From Cognataquiflexum rubidum (GTDB lineage Bacteria; Bacteroidota; Bacteroidia; Cytophagales; Cyclobacteriaceae): a DNA stretch of 64,000 bases. Below are positions 1 through 8,981 of the stretch, piece by piece. Under the pieces are notes generated by a model, which was not told where the DNA came from, ran no database searches, and saw only the letters and a list, made by a program, of their open reading frames with translations. Numbering within the stretch: the stretch's first letter is position 1; every line of letters begins with the position of its first letter. The translations under genes and the position numbers were made by a program. The stretch is taken from positions 186,001-250,000 of the forward strand of contig NZ_JAKZAL010000003.1 in assembly GCF_022538115.1 (NCBI RefSeq), written 5' to 3'.

Positions 1-530
1 AAATTGGGGATATTACAGGGATAGTGTTGGAAAAGACACTTTTGGTTACCAGGATCCGCACCATCAAAAACGAGGAAATCACCGTACCCAATTCTTCCGT
101 ACTTGGGGGGAACACTATCAATTATACCACTTTGGCCAAAACTGAGGGACTGATCATTAATACCACGGTGACCATCGGCTACGATGTCCCATGGAGGGAG
201 ACGCACGCAGCTTTGATAGAAGCTGCTTCTAGGACTGATATGTTATTGAAAGAACCATCCCCTTTCGTATTTCAGACAAGTTTAGATGATTTCTATGTTT
301 CCTACCAAATAAATGCCTACTCAAGGGAATCTATAGGAATGGCAAGGGTATACTCAGAACTGCACCAAAATATCCAGGATGTATTTTTCGAAAGAGGAAT
401 AGAAATCATGTCGCCGCATTACCGCGCGGCAAGGGATGGGAATATGACTACCATTCCTGCCAATTACCTTCCCCAGGATTATCAGGTACCGGTATTTAAT
501 GTCAAAATGGATCAAAAAAAAGACATTTGA
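1..530 (+). CDS. Mechanosensitive channel, MscS family (3' part only)
   Basis: The reading frame is open from base 3 and runs off the left edge, so the N-terminal membrane part is outside the window; 175 residues are visible. The first residues (GDITGIV) followed by a beta-rich stretch with RTIKNEEITVPNS match the MscS beta domain, and the rest matches the cytosolic alpha/beta C-terminal domain. MscS channels open on membrane tension and release solutes during hypo-osmotic shock. A GTG at base 24 lies inside the domain and is not the real start. The family call is firm; the subfamily cannot be judged without the N-terminus. Confidence 0.9.
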   Translation, partial: IGDITGIVLEKTLLVTRIRTIKNEEITVPNSSVLGGNTINYTTLAKTEGLIINTTVTIGYDVPWRETHAALIEAASRTDMLLKEPSPFVFQTSLDDFYVSYQINAYSRESIGMARVYSELHQNIQDVFFERGIEIMSPHYRAARDGNMTTIPANYLPQDYQVPVFNVKMDQKKDI

Positions 531-574
531 TTCCTTTGCTTTCAGAATCTAACAGCGGTCAAATATTTTCAAAC

Positions 575-1030
575 ATGCTTACTATTGTTCGTACCAACTC
601 CCAAAACGCTGATTTCATCAGACTGGTCAAGTACCTCGATGCAGGACTCGCTGTCACTGATGGGGAAGACCATGCTTTCTACAATCAATTCAATAAAATT
701 GATAATATCAAATACGTCACGGTTGCGTATGAAAATGAACTGGCTGTTGGCTGTGGTGCCATCAAGGAATTTTCTGAAGGGACCATGGAAGTCAAGCGGA
801 TGTTTGTCTCCGAATCCCACAGAGGAAAAGGCATAGCAGGAAGAATCCTAGCCGAACTTGAAACCTGGGCTGCAGAATTGGGTTATTCCAGATGTATCCT
901 AGAGACAGGCATAAGGCAAGTGGAAGCTGTGGCATTGTACAAAAAAAGCGGTTATAGCATCATTCCCAACTATGGTCAGTACATTGGTGTGGAAAACAGC
1001 CTTTGTTTCGAAAAGGTACTCAAACCATAA
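575..1030 (+). CDS. GNAT family N-acetyltransferase
   Basis: A 151-residue protein with the GNAT fold: strand EVKRMFV (residues 72-78) followed by the acetyl-CoA pyrophosphate loop RGKGIA (83-88), then the C-terminal part with AVALYKKSGY. The frame is also open upstream to a TTG at 527 overlapping the channel stop, but the ATG at 575 gives a start in the usual place for the family, so I prefer it. It would transfer an acetyl group from acetyl-CoA to an amine; the substrate cannot be read from sequence. It lies 44 bases after the channel gene and 23 bases before the cyclase gene, so co-transcription is likely. Confidence 0.85.
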   Translation: MLTIVRTNSQNADFIRLVKYLDAGLAVTDGEDHAFYNQFNKIDNIKYVTVAYENELAVGCGAIKEFSEGTMEVKRMFVSESHRGKGIAGRILAELETWAAELGYSRCILETGIRQVEAVALYKKSGYSIIPNYGQYIGVENSLCFEKVLKP

Positions 1031-1053
1031 CCATCCCATAAATCAAAGCATCA

Positions 1054-2190
1054 TTGAATCAGGAATTTGACTATATCATCGCAGGAGCAGGAGCGGCAGG
1101 TCTGAGTTTGGCGCTTTATTTTTTGGAAGAACCCGCGCTCAAAGACAAGCAGGTTTTGATTCTGGATAAACATGTCAAAAACAGCAATGACCGTACCTGG
1201 TGTTTTTGGCAAAAGGATCCAAGTCCCTTTGACCAAATTCTGCATGCAAGTTGGGATGAGCTTTATTTTCATTCTCCTGTTTTTTCCAAAGTTTTGGAAA
1301 TCCAACCCTATCGCTACAAAATGCTCCGCAGCAGGGATTTTTATGAATTCTGTTTGGACAAAATAAAAGAGTCTAAAAATATCACCTTCATCCAAGATGA
1401 TATCAAAGAAATAAATGCTGACGGATCGGTTGTTTGTCAGACACAAACTTTCGAAGGAAAATTTGTTTTCAACAGTGCTTTTGTAAGCATTCCAAAGACT
1501 ACAGGCAAACACCATTTGCTGCAGCATTTCACCGGATGGTTTGTCAAAAGTCCGGAGCCCGTTTTCGATCCCAAAAGACCGGTTTTGATGGATTTTCGGA
1601 TTGACCAAAAGGGGGATTGCAGGTTTATGTATGTGTTGCCAAAAAATGAGTACCAAGCCTTGGTGGAGTATACCATCTTTTCTGAAAACCTTCTCGAGGA
1701 GGCGGAATATAAGGCCGCCCTAGAAAAATACTGTCGTGAGGTGTTGAAATTGGATTCCTATGAAATTGAAGAAACGGAGTACGGCGTCATCCCGATGACC
1801 AACGAACCGATTCCCAAAACCCAAAGCGGGCATGTCATCAATATAGGTACAGCAGGCGGTCATACCAAAGCTTCGACAGGCTATACTTTTGCTTTTATCC
1901 AAAAGAAATGCAGAAAGATTGCCGCCAACTTAGGGGATAACAAACTCCCCTTGGAGGGATTAGACAGCAAATTTGACAAGTATCTGCTTTACGACTCCAT
2001 CTTTCTGAGGGTTTTGTCAGAGAAGAACTTTCCCGCTTGGTGTGTTTTCAGCGAACTTTTCGAAAAGCTTCCGCCAAAAACAGTATTTGATTTCCTGGAT
2101 GAAAACACCAACCTATTGACTGACATCAAAGTCATGAACTCCACCCATATCCCCACCTTTCTCAAAGCCGCATTAAAAGAGGTTTTCTGA
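1054..2190 (+). CDS. crtY: Lycopene cyclase (carotenoid biosynthesis)
   Basis: A 378-residue FAD-type protein with an N-terminal Rossmann motif GAGAAG (residues 11-16) in the order seen in CrtY/LcyB lycopene beta-cyclases, including DRTWCFW and a late GTAGGHTKASTGYTF segment that matches the family's conserved C-terminal region. It would convert linear lycopene to beta-carotene in the membrane. The start is a TTG at 1054: the only in-frame stop upstream is at 1039 and no ATG precedes the Rossmann motif. No other carotenoid gene (crtI, crtB, crtZ) is in the window, so this one is separated from any such cluster. Family length is about 380-400, so it looks complete. Confidence 0.88.
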   Translation: MNQEFDYIIAGAGAAGLSLALYFLEEPALKDKQVLILDKHVKNSNDRTWCFWQKDPSPFDQILHASWDELYFHSPVFSKVLEIQPYRYKMLRSRDFYEFCLDKIKESKNITFIQDDIKEINADGSVVCQTQTFEGKFVFNSAFVSIPKTTGKHHLLQHFTGWFVKSPEPVFDPKRPVLMDFRIDQKGDCRFMYVLPKNEYQALVEYTIFSENLLEEAEYKAALEKYCREVLKLDSYEIEETEYGVIPMTNEPIPKTQSGHVINIGTAGGHTKASTGYTFAFIQKKCRKIAANLGDNKLPLEGLDSKFDKYLLYDSIFLRVLSEKNFPAWCVFSELFEKLPPKTVFDFLDENTNLLTDIKVMNSTHIPTFLKAALKEVF

Positions 2191-2302
2191 TTTATTTAAA
2201 TGATGGAATTACAGAAATCATGTTTTTTAATTCCGATAATCACAAAACCCTTTTCAAATGATTGACAGTAATCCATATTTAAACTTTTTAAAAAATATCC
2301 TA

Positions 2303-3448
2303 ATGAAATCATCTCATTTCCACATGTCGACAAATAAATTTCTTACCGAAGTTTTGTTTTTTTCTTTTGTCATCGTCGGATTTGATTCTTATGGACAGGA
2401 GATGAGTTTTGAGGAATACAATCCTCCTTCGACATTGGTTGTGCCTGAAAACCCGATCAAAAGAGCCAAATTCCCATTTATAGACATCCATAGTCATCAG
2501 TGGAATGTCTCTCAGGAAAGGGTCAATATCTTGGTCAAGGAAATGAATGAACTCAATATGGGTGTCATGGTCAACCTCAGCGGACGCGGTAGGGGAGCGG
2601 CCGGAGACATCGATGGACAGGAATACATGTACTCGATGATCCGGAGATTCAATGGTGTCGCACCTGGAAGGTTTATAGTATTTACCAATTTATCATTCAG
2701 GGAATTTGGTGCTCCTGGTTGGATTGAGAAAGCTGTGGCCGATTTGGAGAATGACGTTAAAAACGGGGCAAATGGATTGAAAATCTATAAAAGCCTTGGT
2801 TTGTCTACCAAAGATATCAATGGCGTCCGTGTACCGATAGACCATCCTGACTTGGATCCGGTATGGAAAAAATGCGGCGAACTCGGGATTCCTGTGATCA
2901 TCCATGCGGCAGACCCTGAGGCTTTTTGGCAGCCTTTGGATGCCAACAACGAAAGATGGTTAGAATTGAAACTAAATCCGGGAAGGAAGCGAAGCGATAC
3001 TGACCCTGCACCTTTTGATCAGATTATCGCCGAGCAGCATCATGTATTCAAGAAGCATCCAAAAACCACTTTCATCAATGCCCACATGGGTTGGATGGCC
3101 AACAACCTTGACAAAGCAAGTGCGCATCTAGACATGTATCCCAATGTTTATTTTGGGATTGGGGCTGTGATTGCTGAGTTTGGAAGGCAGCCCAAGCGAG
3201 CCAACCGGTTTTTTACCGAATATCAAGACAGGATCCTTTTTGCGAAAGATGCTTATAACAAAAAGGAATTCTATACCTACTTCCGGGTATTGGAAACCGA
3301 AGATGAATATTTCCCCTATTACAAAAAGTACCACGCTTTTTGGAGCATGTATGGACTTGGGCTATCGGATGAAGTCCTGAAGAAAGTTTACTACAAAAAC
3401 GCCATCAAAATCATCCCCAATATTGACAAAAGTGGTTTCCCGGATTGA
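2303..3448 (+). CDS. Exported amidohydrolase (amidohydrolase_2 / TIM-barrel)
   Basis: The ATG at 2303 gives 381 residues beginning with a basic stretch and a hydrophobic signal sequence ending near SYGQE, so export to the periplasm is likely; ATGs at 2258 and 2324 are alternatives. The mature part starts the metal-dependent barrel with FIDIHSHQ (HxH, residues 63 and 65), followed by IPVIIHAADPE, FINAHMGW and LFAKDAY, which fit the later metal-binding His and Asp strands of the amidohydrolase_2 group. Such enzymes hydrolyse or decarboxylate small carboxylic or lactone substrates; the substrate here is unknown. It stands alone, 67 bases after crtY. Confidence 0.82.
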   Translation: MKSSHFHMSTNKFLTEVLFFSFVIVGFDSYGQEMSFEEYNPPSTLVVPENPIKRAKFPFIDIHSHQWNVSQERVNILVKEMNELNMGVMVNLSGRGRGAAGDIDGQEYMYSMIRRFNGVAPGRFIVFTNLSFREFGAPGWIEKAVADLENDVKNGANGLKIYKSLGLSTKDINGVRVPIDHPDLDPVWKKCGELGIPVIIHAADPEAFWQPLDANNERWLELKLNPGRKRSDTDPAPFDQIIAEQHHVFKKHPKTTFINAHMGWMANNLDKASAHLDMYPNVYFGIGAVIAEFGRQPKRANRFFTEYQDRILFAKDAYNKKEFYTYFRVLETEDEYFPYYKKYHAFWSMYGLGLSDEVLKKVYYKNAIKIIPNIDKSGFPD

Positions 3449-3614
3449 GAATTTGAGGTAATTATTCTGGAGCGAAAGGAATTTATTTTTTACCTACCAA
3501 AAATAGAGCATTATGTTAATTGCATCTCTGCACCAAACTTCCGTCTTCGGTCTTCCGTCCCTTTTGATCAAGGAATACAGATTACTGGCAAGAAAGCCGG
3601 TAACCTTATGAATT

Positions 3615-5015
3615 TTAAATCCCCTCAAACAACTCAAAACTCTCAAGGTATTCAGGGATAATCGGATGCCAATCCAATTCTTCTTTGAGCCGCACTGCCA
3701 ATCCTTCGGCAGCTTCCTTTTCCCCATGGATGAGGAAAACCTTCTTGGGTCGAGAGGTAAACCCTTCCGCCCATTCCACCAACTCGTCTTGGTCAGCATG
3801 GGCAGAAAGTCCTTCGATGTAGAATACTTTTGCCTTTACTCTAACATCAATACCGTACATTCTAACAGTCTCTTCTCCGTCAAGAATTCTCCTGCCCCGT
3901 GTTCCTTCGGCTTGATAGCCTACAAAGATGATGCTATCCTGTTCATTGGGAAGCCTATGATAAAGGTGGTGAAGAATCCTGCCTCCGGTCGCCATACCGC
4001 TTGCAGAGATGATGATGGCATCTCCCCTCAGGTTATTGAGTGACATGGAGGATTCCTGGCTTTGGTAGTAATGGAGGTTTTTATGCAAGAAGGGATTGCA
4101 TCCTTCCTCCTCCAAAACCGGGCATATCCGGTGGTAGGATGAGAAATCCTTGTACATCTTGGTGACGTCAATGGCCATCGGGCTATCGACGTAGATAGGG
4201 ATATCGGGAATTTTTCCTTTTTGTAGGAGCAGGTGGAGGTAGTACAGGATCATTTGGGTCCTTCCCACCGCAAAGGCAGGAATAACGGCCACTCCGCCGT
4301 TTCGGAATGTTTCCCGGATCGCCCTTCCAAGTTCCTCTTCAGGCTTTGGATTGGACTGCTTTCTATTGCCGTAGGTAGATTCCATTAAGAGTATGTCTGC
4401 AAAGGGAACCCTTACCGGAGGATTGAAAATGGGGTCATGGTACCTGCCCAAGTCTCCGGAAAAGACAATTTTCTTTTCTTGGTTTTCTCCTTTGACTTTG
4501 ATTTTGAGGATGGCGGCACCGAGGATATGGCCGGCATTGAAATAGGTGAATGAAATCTGATCGTTTATTCGTTCCTCGCGCTCCATATAGACGGGCTGCA
4601 GCAGCGGGAATACCTTTTCAGCATCTTCTCTGTTGTAAAGCGGCTGTGGCTTTTCATGTTTGGAATATCCCTTCTTCTGTGCATAAGCAGCCTCTTCTTC
4701 CTGCAGCTTAGCCGAATCCAACAATAGTATTTTGGTGAGTTCCATAGTAGGGAAGGTACAATAGATAGGACCTTCAAAACCTTCCTTGACCAGTTTGGGT
4801 AAATACCCCGTATGGTCAATGTGGGCATGGGTAAGGATTACCATGTTGATTTGGGAAGGATCCATGGGGAATTTATCCCAATTCCGAAGTCTGTATTCTT
4901 TCATGCCCTGAAAAAGGCCACAGTCCACAAGGATTTTGAGATGGTCGATTTCGAGTAAATACCTAGAGCCTGTGACAGTCTTGGCTCCGCCTAAAAATTT
5001 GAGTTTGACTTGCAT
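3615..5015 (-). CDS. MBL-fold beta-CASP ribonuclease-like protein
   Basis: A 466-residue metallo-beta-lactamase fold protein. The metal motif LTHAHIDHTG gives H63, H65, D67 and H68, later joined by GHILGAA and GDLGRYHDP. The beta-CASP part carries AFAVGRTQ, SGMATGGRILHHL and FVGYQAEGTRGRRILDG, and the C-terminus has LSAHADQDELVEW and LIHGEKEA. This order is that of the CPSF73/Ysh1-like RNA exonucleases found widely in bacteria, so a role in RNA processing or decay in the cytoplasm is expected by homology; it is distinct from RNase J. It is convergent with the amidohydrolase and is not obviously in an operon. Confidence 0.9.
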   Translation of the reverse strand: MQVKLKFLGGAKTVTGSRYLLEIDHLKILVDCGLFQGMKEYRLRNWDKFPMDPSQINMVILTHAHIDHTGYLPKLVKEGFEGPIYCTFPTMELTKILLLDSAKLQEEEAAYAQKKGYSKHEKPQPLYNREDAEKVFPLLQPVYMEREERINDQISFTYFNAGHILGAAILKIKVKGENQEKKIVFSGDLGRYHDPIFNPPVRVPFADILLMESTYGNRKQSNPKPEEELGRAIRETFRNGGVAVIPAFAVGRTQMILYYLHLLLQKGKIPDIPIYVDSPMAIDVTKMYKDFSSYHRICPVLEEEGCNPFLHKNLHYYQSQESSMSLNNLRGDAIIISASGMATGGRILHHLYHRLPNEQDSIIFVGYQAEGTRGRRILDGEETVRMYGIDVRVKAKVFYIEGLSAHADQDELVEWAEGFTSRPKKVFLIHGEKEAAEGLAVRLKEELDWHPIIPEYLESFELFEGI

Positions 5016-5164
5016 CTTCTTTTGGGTTTGTTGCTTTATAAAAATACGATTTTAATTGTAGCATGAAAGTGATTATTGTCAGATACACCCAGAAAAAAAC
5101 AGGTATTTAATCACTTAGGGTTTTGCTTTTTTATCCACTCCTGCTTTTTGCAAAGTCAAATAGA

Positions 5165-5201
5165 TTCAAAAAAATAGCGGGATACTTGTTGGTATCCCGC
5201 C
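5165..5201 (-). terminator. Rho-independent terminator after pspC-domain gene
   Basis: Read on the minus strand there is a perfect 9-bp stem, GCGGGATAC with GTATCCCGC (5177-5200), followed by TATTTTTTTG. It sits about 35 bases after the stop of the pspC-domain gene and has the T-run on the correct side for that gene. Confidence 0.85.
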
Positions 5202-5235
5202 ATGGTGGTCGTTGGTTCTGTCCTTTATTTCAATA

Positions 5236-7143
5236 TCACTTCATAAAATAAGCCCCTTCAAACTTCACCCTTGACAGACTATCGGCAGAAGTTTTTTTAC
5301 CGGCTTGATTACAGGTAAGGCACAGCAATCCGTTTTCGTTAAATACCCAATGGTTGCGGGAATTGATGTCCCTTGTTTTGTAGCCATTGCGGTGGATGGT
5401 GTTTTGGATGATCGGAATGATCGATTTGTCCATCACAAATGGCCTGTCATAAGGCATCTCCAGGTTAAGTCTGAGGTTTTGCACCCTGAATTTATCCAAT
5501 TCATTCAAATTGATAGACCTTTCAAAGGTCACAGTCGAGTCTTCGACTTTGTAGCTGTATTGGATAGATTCTGCATTTTTCAAGGCATCGGCTTTGTTTT
5601 TTCCCCTGGCTTCAAAGTTTTGAAGTAAGATAGGTTCAGCGGCATCTGTGCCATCAAGCTGAAGTTTTACAAGGTCAAATATTCCACCATCCACATTCGA
5701 ATCCAATGATTTGAGGACTATTGTACCCGGTGCAAAGGCCAATGTCTGTTCTACTGTATGGGTTGCTTCGGTTTTGAAGGATGCCACTACGCGTGGTATC
5801 TGGAAGGCACATAACCCAATGCTCAGCAACCACAGTCCCAATGCCACCAATCCAAATCTTGCGTCGATGATGCTCTTTTTGACAAGCACCGAGATACCTA
5901 AAAGTACGATGATGATTCCCGGAATCAGCATGGCTACAGCTGCGGAGATCGCAAGCCAAGTAGGCACGATTTCAGTGATCCATTCCATGGGTATGCTCTC
6001 TCTGATGCCTAAGTACACATCACTTCCCGGTGCTATTCCGAAATAAACCCCCAACATGGCGAGCGGTGCTATCGTGATGGACATACCGATGATGAATATG
6101 ATCAACCCGAAAAAGACCCGGATGACAGCTAGAAGGAATGAACCCAATGGTCCCAATGCCTCACCAAGTGCATTGATTACTTTTCCTAGAAACCTGAAGG
6201 GTGCCAAAAGGATTTTCCTTGCCTGACTTTCTTCTTTTGGAAGGATAGGGTTTTGATTTTCCTTAATCGTGGTTTCAATATTATCCAAAGTGATGGCGCC
6301 ACCTTTCATTTCAATTCGCTCAGTGATTGATTTTGCCACCGGCGTGATAATCCACAGGATGATATAGATGACGAATCCTGATCCACCGGCAAATATCAAC
6401 CCGATAAACAGCAGTCTCATCCAGATCACTTCAATGCCAAAGTAGGCTGCCAGTCCACTAGCTACACCTCCTAGGGTTTTGTCGTCCGGATTTCGGTAGA
6501 GCTTCTTGATGTTTTTATCCTCAGGTTCGTCGTATGATACCGGCAGGATTACCCACAATACGATATAGGCGATGATGGCAAAGAATCCGAAAGAAAGGCT
6601 GAAATTGAAGTTCCAGGGAAGAAAATCCCAACCCGGACTTCCGAGTTTCAGGTTGCCGCTGAAGATCAGCAATATCGCTACCAACCTGGTCCAAAGCGGA
6701 TCAATGGAAAGGTAATTTGCCATTCCGGCGCATACACCTCCGAGGATTTTGCGGTTTTCCAGCCTTGTGAGTTTTTTGTAGCCTTTGGTATTTTCGTGGG
6801 GAGTGATATGCTTGTAGTAATCATATTCCTCGTTGGCCTCTGCTTTTTTGTCTTCAGGACTGTCGGATAACTCCTCCTCAATTGCCTTAAAATCGGCAAT
6901 TGTACCCATTTTTTCGATCAGGCTGTTTACATTTTCGGCGGTGATGACCTGCTTGTTGTTTTTGAGGTTGCTGAGGAAAATTTCCGCAATCCTGTTTTCG
7001 ATATCAGAAATGATCTCCTGATTGTCTTCGTAGTGAGAAAAATGCCTGTTGATGGATTCAAGGTATTTTTTCAATGTGGTATAACCATCCTCTTCTATGT
7101 GAAACAGGATCCCACTGATGTTGATGCTTATTGTCTTTTTCAT
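5236..7143 (-). CDS. PspC domain-containing membrane protein (two PspC domains)
   Basis: A 635-residue protein. Residues 1-100 form a soluble N-terminal part typical of Bacteroidota PspC proteins. Two PspC modules follow, about 124-202 (RKILGGVCAGMANYL) and 213-269 (KTLGGVASGLAAYFG), each with a hydrophobic helix. More membrane segments lie near 335-470 and a soluble C-terminal region carries the last 170 residues. PspC was named for the phage-shock envelope stress response; the function of this long form is not established. The gene starts 3 bases after the stop of the padR gene, so the two form an operon and the regulator probably controls it. Confidence 0.85.
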   Translation of the reverse strand: MKKTISINISGILFHIEEDGYTTLKKYLESINRHFSHYEDNQEIISDIENRIAEIFLSNLKNNKQVITAENVNSLIEKMGTIADFKAIEEELSDSPEDKKAEANEEYDYYKHITPHENTKGYKKLTRLENRKILGGVCAGMANYLSIDPLWTRLVAILLIFSGNLKLGSPGWDFLPWNFNFSLSFGFFAIIAYIVLWVILPVSYDEPEDKNIKKLYRNPDDKTLGGVASGLAAYFGIEVIWMRLLFIGLIFAGGSGFVIYIILWIITPVAKSITERIEMKGGAITLDNIETTIKENQNPILPKEESQARKILLAPFRFLGKVINALGEALGPLGSFLLAVIRVFFGLIIFIIGMSITIAPLAMLGVYFGIAPGSDVYLGIRESIPMEWITEIVPTWLAISAAVAMLIPGIIIVLLGISVLVKKSIIDARFGLVALGLWLLSIGLCAFQIPRVVASFKTEATHTVEQTLAFAPGTIVLKSLDSNVDGGIFDLVKLQLDGTDAAEPILLQNFEARGKNKADALKNAESIQYSYKVEDSTVTFERSINLNELDKFRVQNLRLNLEMPYDRPFVMDKSIIPIIQNTIHRNGYKTRDINSRNHWVFNENGLLCLTCNQAGKKTSADSLSRVKFEGAYFMK

Positions 7144-7146
7144 GGC

Positions 7147-7476
7147 TTATTTCTTTGAGGTGATTAATTGGGTTGAATTGACCAGGGAATCCCAGGTTTC
7201 ATTCAGGGTTTCTAAAAACCTTGATCCTTCTTCTGTGATGGAGTAATACTTTCTGGGCGGTCCGGATTCAGATTCTACCCATTTGTAGGAAACCAAAGAG
7301 GCATTTTTCAGTCTATTGAGTAGCGGGTACAAAGTACCTTCCACTACGATCATCTTGGCGTCGGTAAGTTCCTCGATCATGTCTGAGGCATATACTTCCC
7401 CTCTGGCGATGATATGCAAAATGCAGAACTCCAGAAGTCCTTTTCGCATTTGTATCTGGGTGTTTGAAGCGTTCAT
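7147..7476 (-). CDS. PadR family transcriptional regulator
   Basis: A 109-residue winged-helix protein: QMRKGLLEFCILHIIARGE leads into the recognition region with GTLYPLLNRLK and the wing GPPRKYYSITEEG, which are the standard PadR signatures. Small PadR proteins of this size are dimeric repressors that respond to a ligand or stress. The ATG at 7476 follows an AT-rich leader. The partner pspC-domain gene starts 3 bases downstream, an arrangement common in Bacteroidota and consistent with the pair responding to envelope stress. An inverted repeat about 100 bases upstream (7574-7616) is a candidate binding site. Confidence 0.9.
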   Translation of the reverse strand: MNASNTQIQMRKGLLEFCILHIIARGEVYASDMIEELTDAKMIVVEGTLYPLLNRLKNASLVSYKWVESESGPPRKYYSITEEGSRFLETLNETWDSLVNSTQLITSKK

Positions 7477-7573
7477 TTTTTCTGAGTGGTTTAGTTACCA
7501 AGGAGTGTGTTTCAAAGCTTGGACATACCCCTTTTCCCATCAACCTTTAGAAAAACTGTACCAAAGTGTTGAA

Positions 7574-7616
7574 CAGTACCTTGCATTACAAGACTTGTGT
7601 GTATAAAAAGGTACTG
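7574..7616. promoter_or_regulatory. Inverted repeat, candidate PadR operator
   Basis: Arms CAGTACCTT (7574-7582) and AAGGTACTG (7608-7616) are exact inverted copies separated by 25 bases. A further half-site CTGTACC lies at 7556-7562. The repeat sits in the 393-base divergent gap between padR and the porV-like gene, where the padR promoter should be, so autoregulation is plausible. The rest of the gap (7477-7869) is AT-rich with long A and T runs and no coding potential that I could support. Confidence 0.45.
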
Positions 7617-7869
7617 GAAAATTAAAAAAAAATTAAAAAAGTTCGTTTTTTTTTATTGGAGGCATTTTTTGACTGAATTTTGACCAAGGGATTTTTTTTA
7701 GACTTGATATACAAAAAGGATTTTAGGAAAAACAGGTGTGGCTGAAGTGGACAATTTTATGTACGCTTGCGAACAGGTTTTTGGCTTCAGGACACTTTTT
7801 ATTTTTGATTGAGACGCTTTTTCCTTAACTATTTATTTTTACTTTGCATCATAATTTAATACGTGATTA

Positions 7870-8979
7870 ATGGTGATTATCAGGTGTTTTATTGGAATAC
7901 TGTTGTTTTTTAGCGTAGCCAAGCTTGATGCCCAGACAATAGCACCCAAGTATTCCAATGAATTCATGAATATAGGAATTGGCGCCCGTGCCCTCGGAAT
8001 GGGGGGCGCCCAGGTATCTTCTGTCCGGGATGTAACAGCTGCGTATTGGAATCCGGCCGGTCTGATCGGTATCCGGCATCAGCATGAATTTGCCATGATG
8101 CACGCAGAATATTTTGCCGGCATAGCCAAGTTTGATTACCTCGGATACAGTACGAGCATTGATATGGACAATTCGATTGGTGTGTCACTCATCCGGTTTG
8201 GGGTGGACGATATTCCTGACACCAGATTTTTGTACGATGCCAATGGTGCTTTGAATTACAATAACATCCAGTTTTTCAATGCAGCGGATTATGCTTTGAT
8301 GCTATCTTATGCCCGGGATGTCAGTGACGTATTCAAAATCGGTTTCAATGGAAAAGTGATCCACAGGAATGTGGGTAAATTTGCGCAGGCTTGGGGCTTT
8401 GGCCTCGATGTTGGCGGGATATTTCTTTTGGATCAATGGAGGTTTGGATTTATGTTTCGTGACATCACCACGACTTTCAATGCGTGGTTTCACAATGCAG
8501 ACTTGGTCAGAGACATTTATGCTCAGACCAACAATCAGATTCCTGTCAATTCCATTGAACTTACCTTGCCGAGAGCGATATTCAGTGTGACGAGAGACGT
8601 GGAGATCAATGAGGAATTTAAGGTTCAAGGTGTATTTGACCTTGATTTTACTTTCGATGGGCGGAGGAATACCATTGTGAGGACCGGTTTGGTCAGTTTC
8701 GATCCCAGGTTGGGGATAGAAGCATCCTACCGCAACATGGTTTTTTTGAGGGCAGGGGGTAGCAATGTGCAGCGCATCAAGGATTTTGATGCCACTTATT
8801 ATACCTCTTGGAAGCCAAGTTTTGGTTTGGGAGTTTTTCTGAATGAAAAATTCCAGATTGACTACGCGTTATCCGATATTGGGGGAATTTCCCAAACACC
8901 CTATTCACATGTATTCAGTGTGAAGGTGAGTTTGAAAGAACATGAACAGAGATTTAGGTTGAACAAAGGCTGGGAGTAG
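7870..8979 (+). CDS. PorV/PorQ family outer-membrane protein (type IX secretion, PorV2-like)
   Basis: A 369-residue protein with a signal sequence ending near KLDAQ, then the family hallmark GIGARALGMGGAQVSSVRDVTAAYWNPAGL and a succession of amphipathic strands expected for an outer-membrane barrel. PorV proteins act in the type IX secretion system as the shuttle that brings cargo to the PorU sortase. Its stop is followed after two bases by the start of a PorU-like C25 gene, so the two are transcribed together and should act together. The pairing with a long sortase suggests the second set sometimes called PorU2/PorV2 rather than the core pair; that assignment is inference. Confidence 0.85.
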   Translation: MVIIRCFIGILLFFSVAKLDAQTIAPKYSNEFMNIGIGARALGMGGAQVSSVRDVTAAYWNPAGLIGIRHQHEFAMMHAEYFAGIAKFDYLGYSTSIDMDNSIGVSLIRFGVDDIPDTRFLYDANGALNYNNIQFFNAADYALMLSYARDVSDVFKIGFNGKVIHRNVGKFAQAWGFGLDVGGIFLLDQWRFGFMFRDITTTFNAWFHNADLVRDIYAQTNNQIPVNSIELTLPRAIFSVTRDVEINEEFKVQGVFDLDFTFDGRRNTIVRTGLVSFDPRLGIEASYRNMVFLRAGGSNVQRIKDFDATYYTSWKPSFGLGVFLNEKFQIDYALSDIGGISQTPYSHVFSVKVSLKEHEQRFRLNKGWE

Positions 8980-8981
8980 TA

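Noticed and set aside
1051-1656. 201-codon minus-strand reading frame over crtY
   Set aside because: Antisense shadow; the plus strand has a full lycopene cyclase.
7799-7847. Promoter boxes for the porV-like gene (TTTTTG and TTACTTTG)
   Set aside because: The -7 candidate misses one position and the spacing to TTG is much longer than 19 bases.
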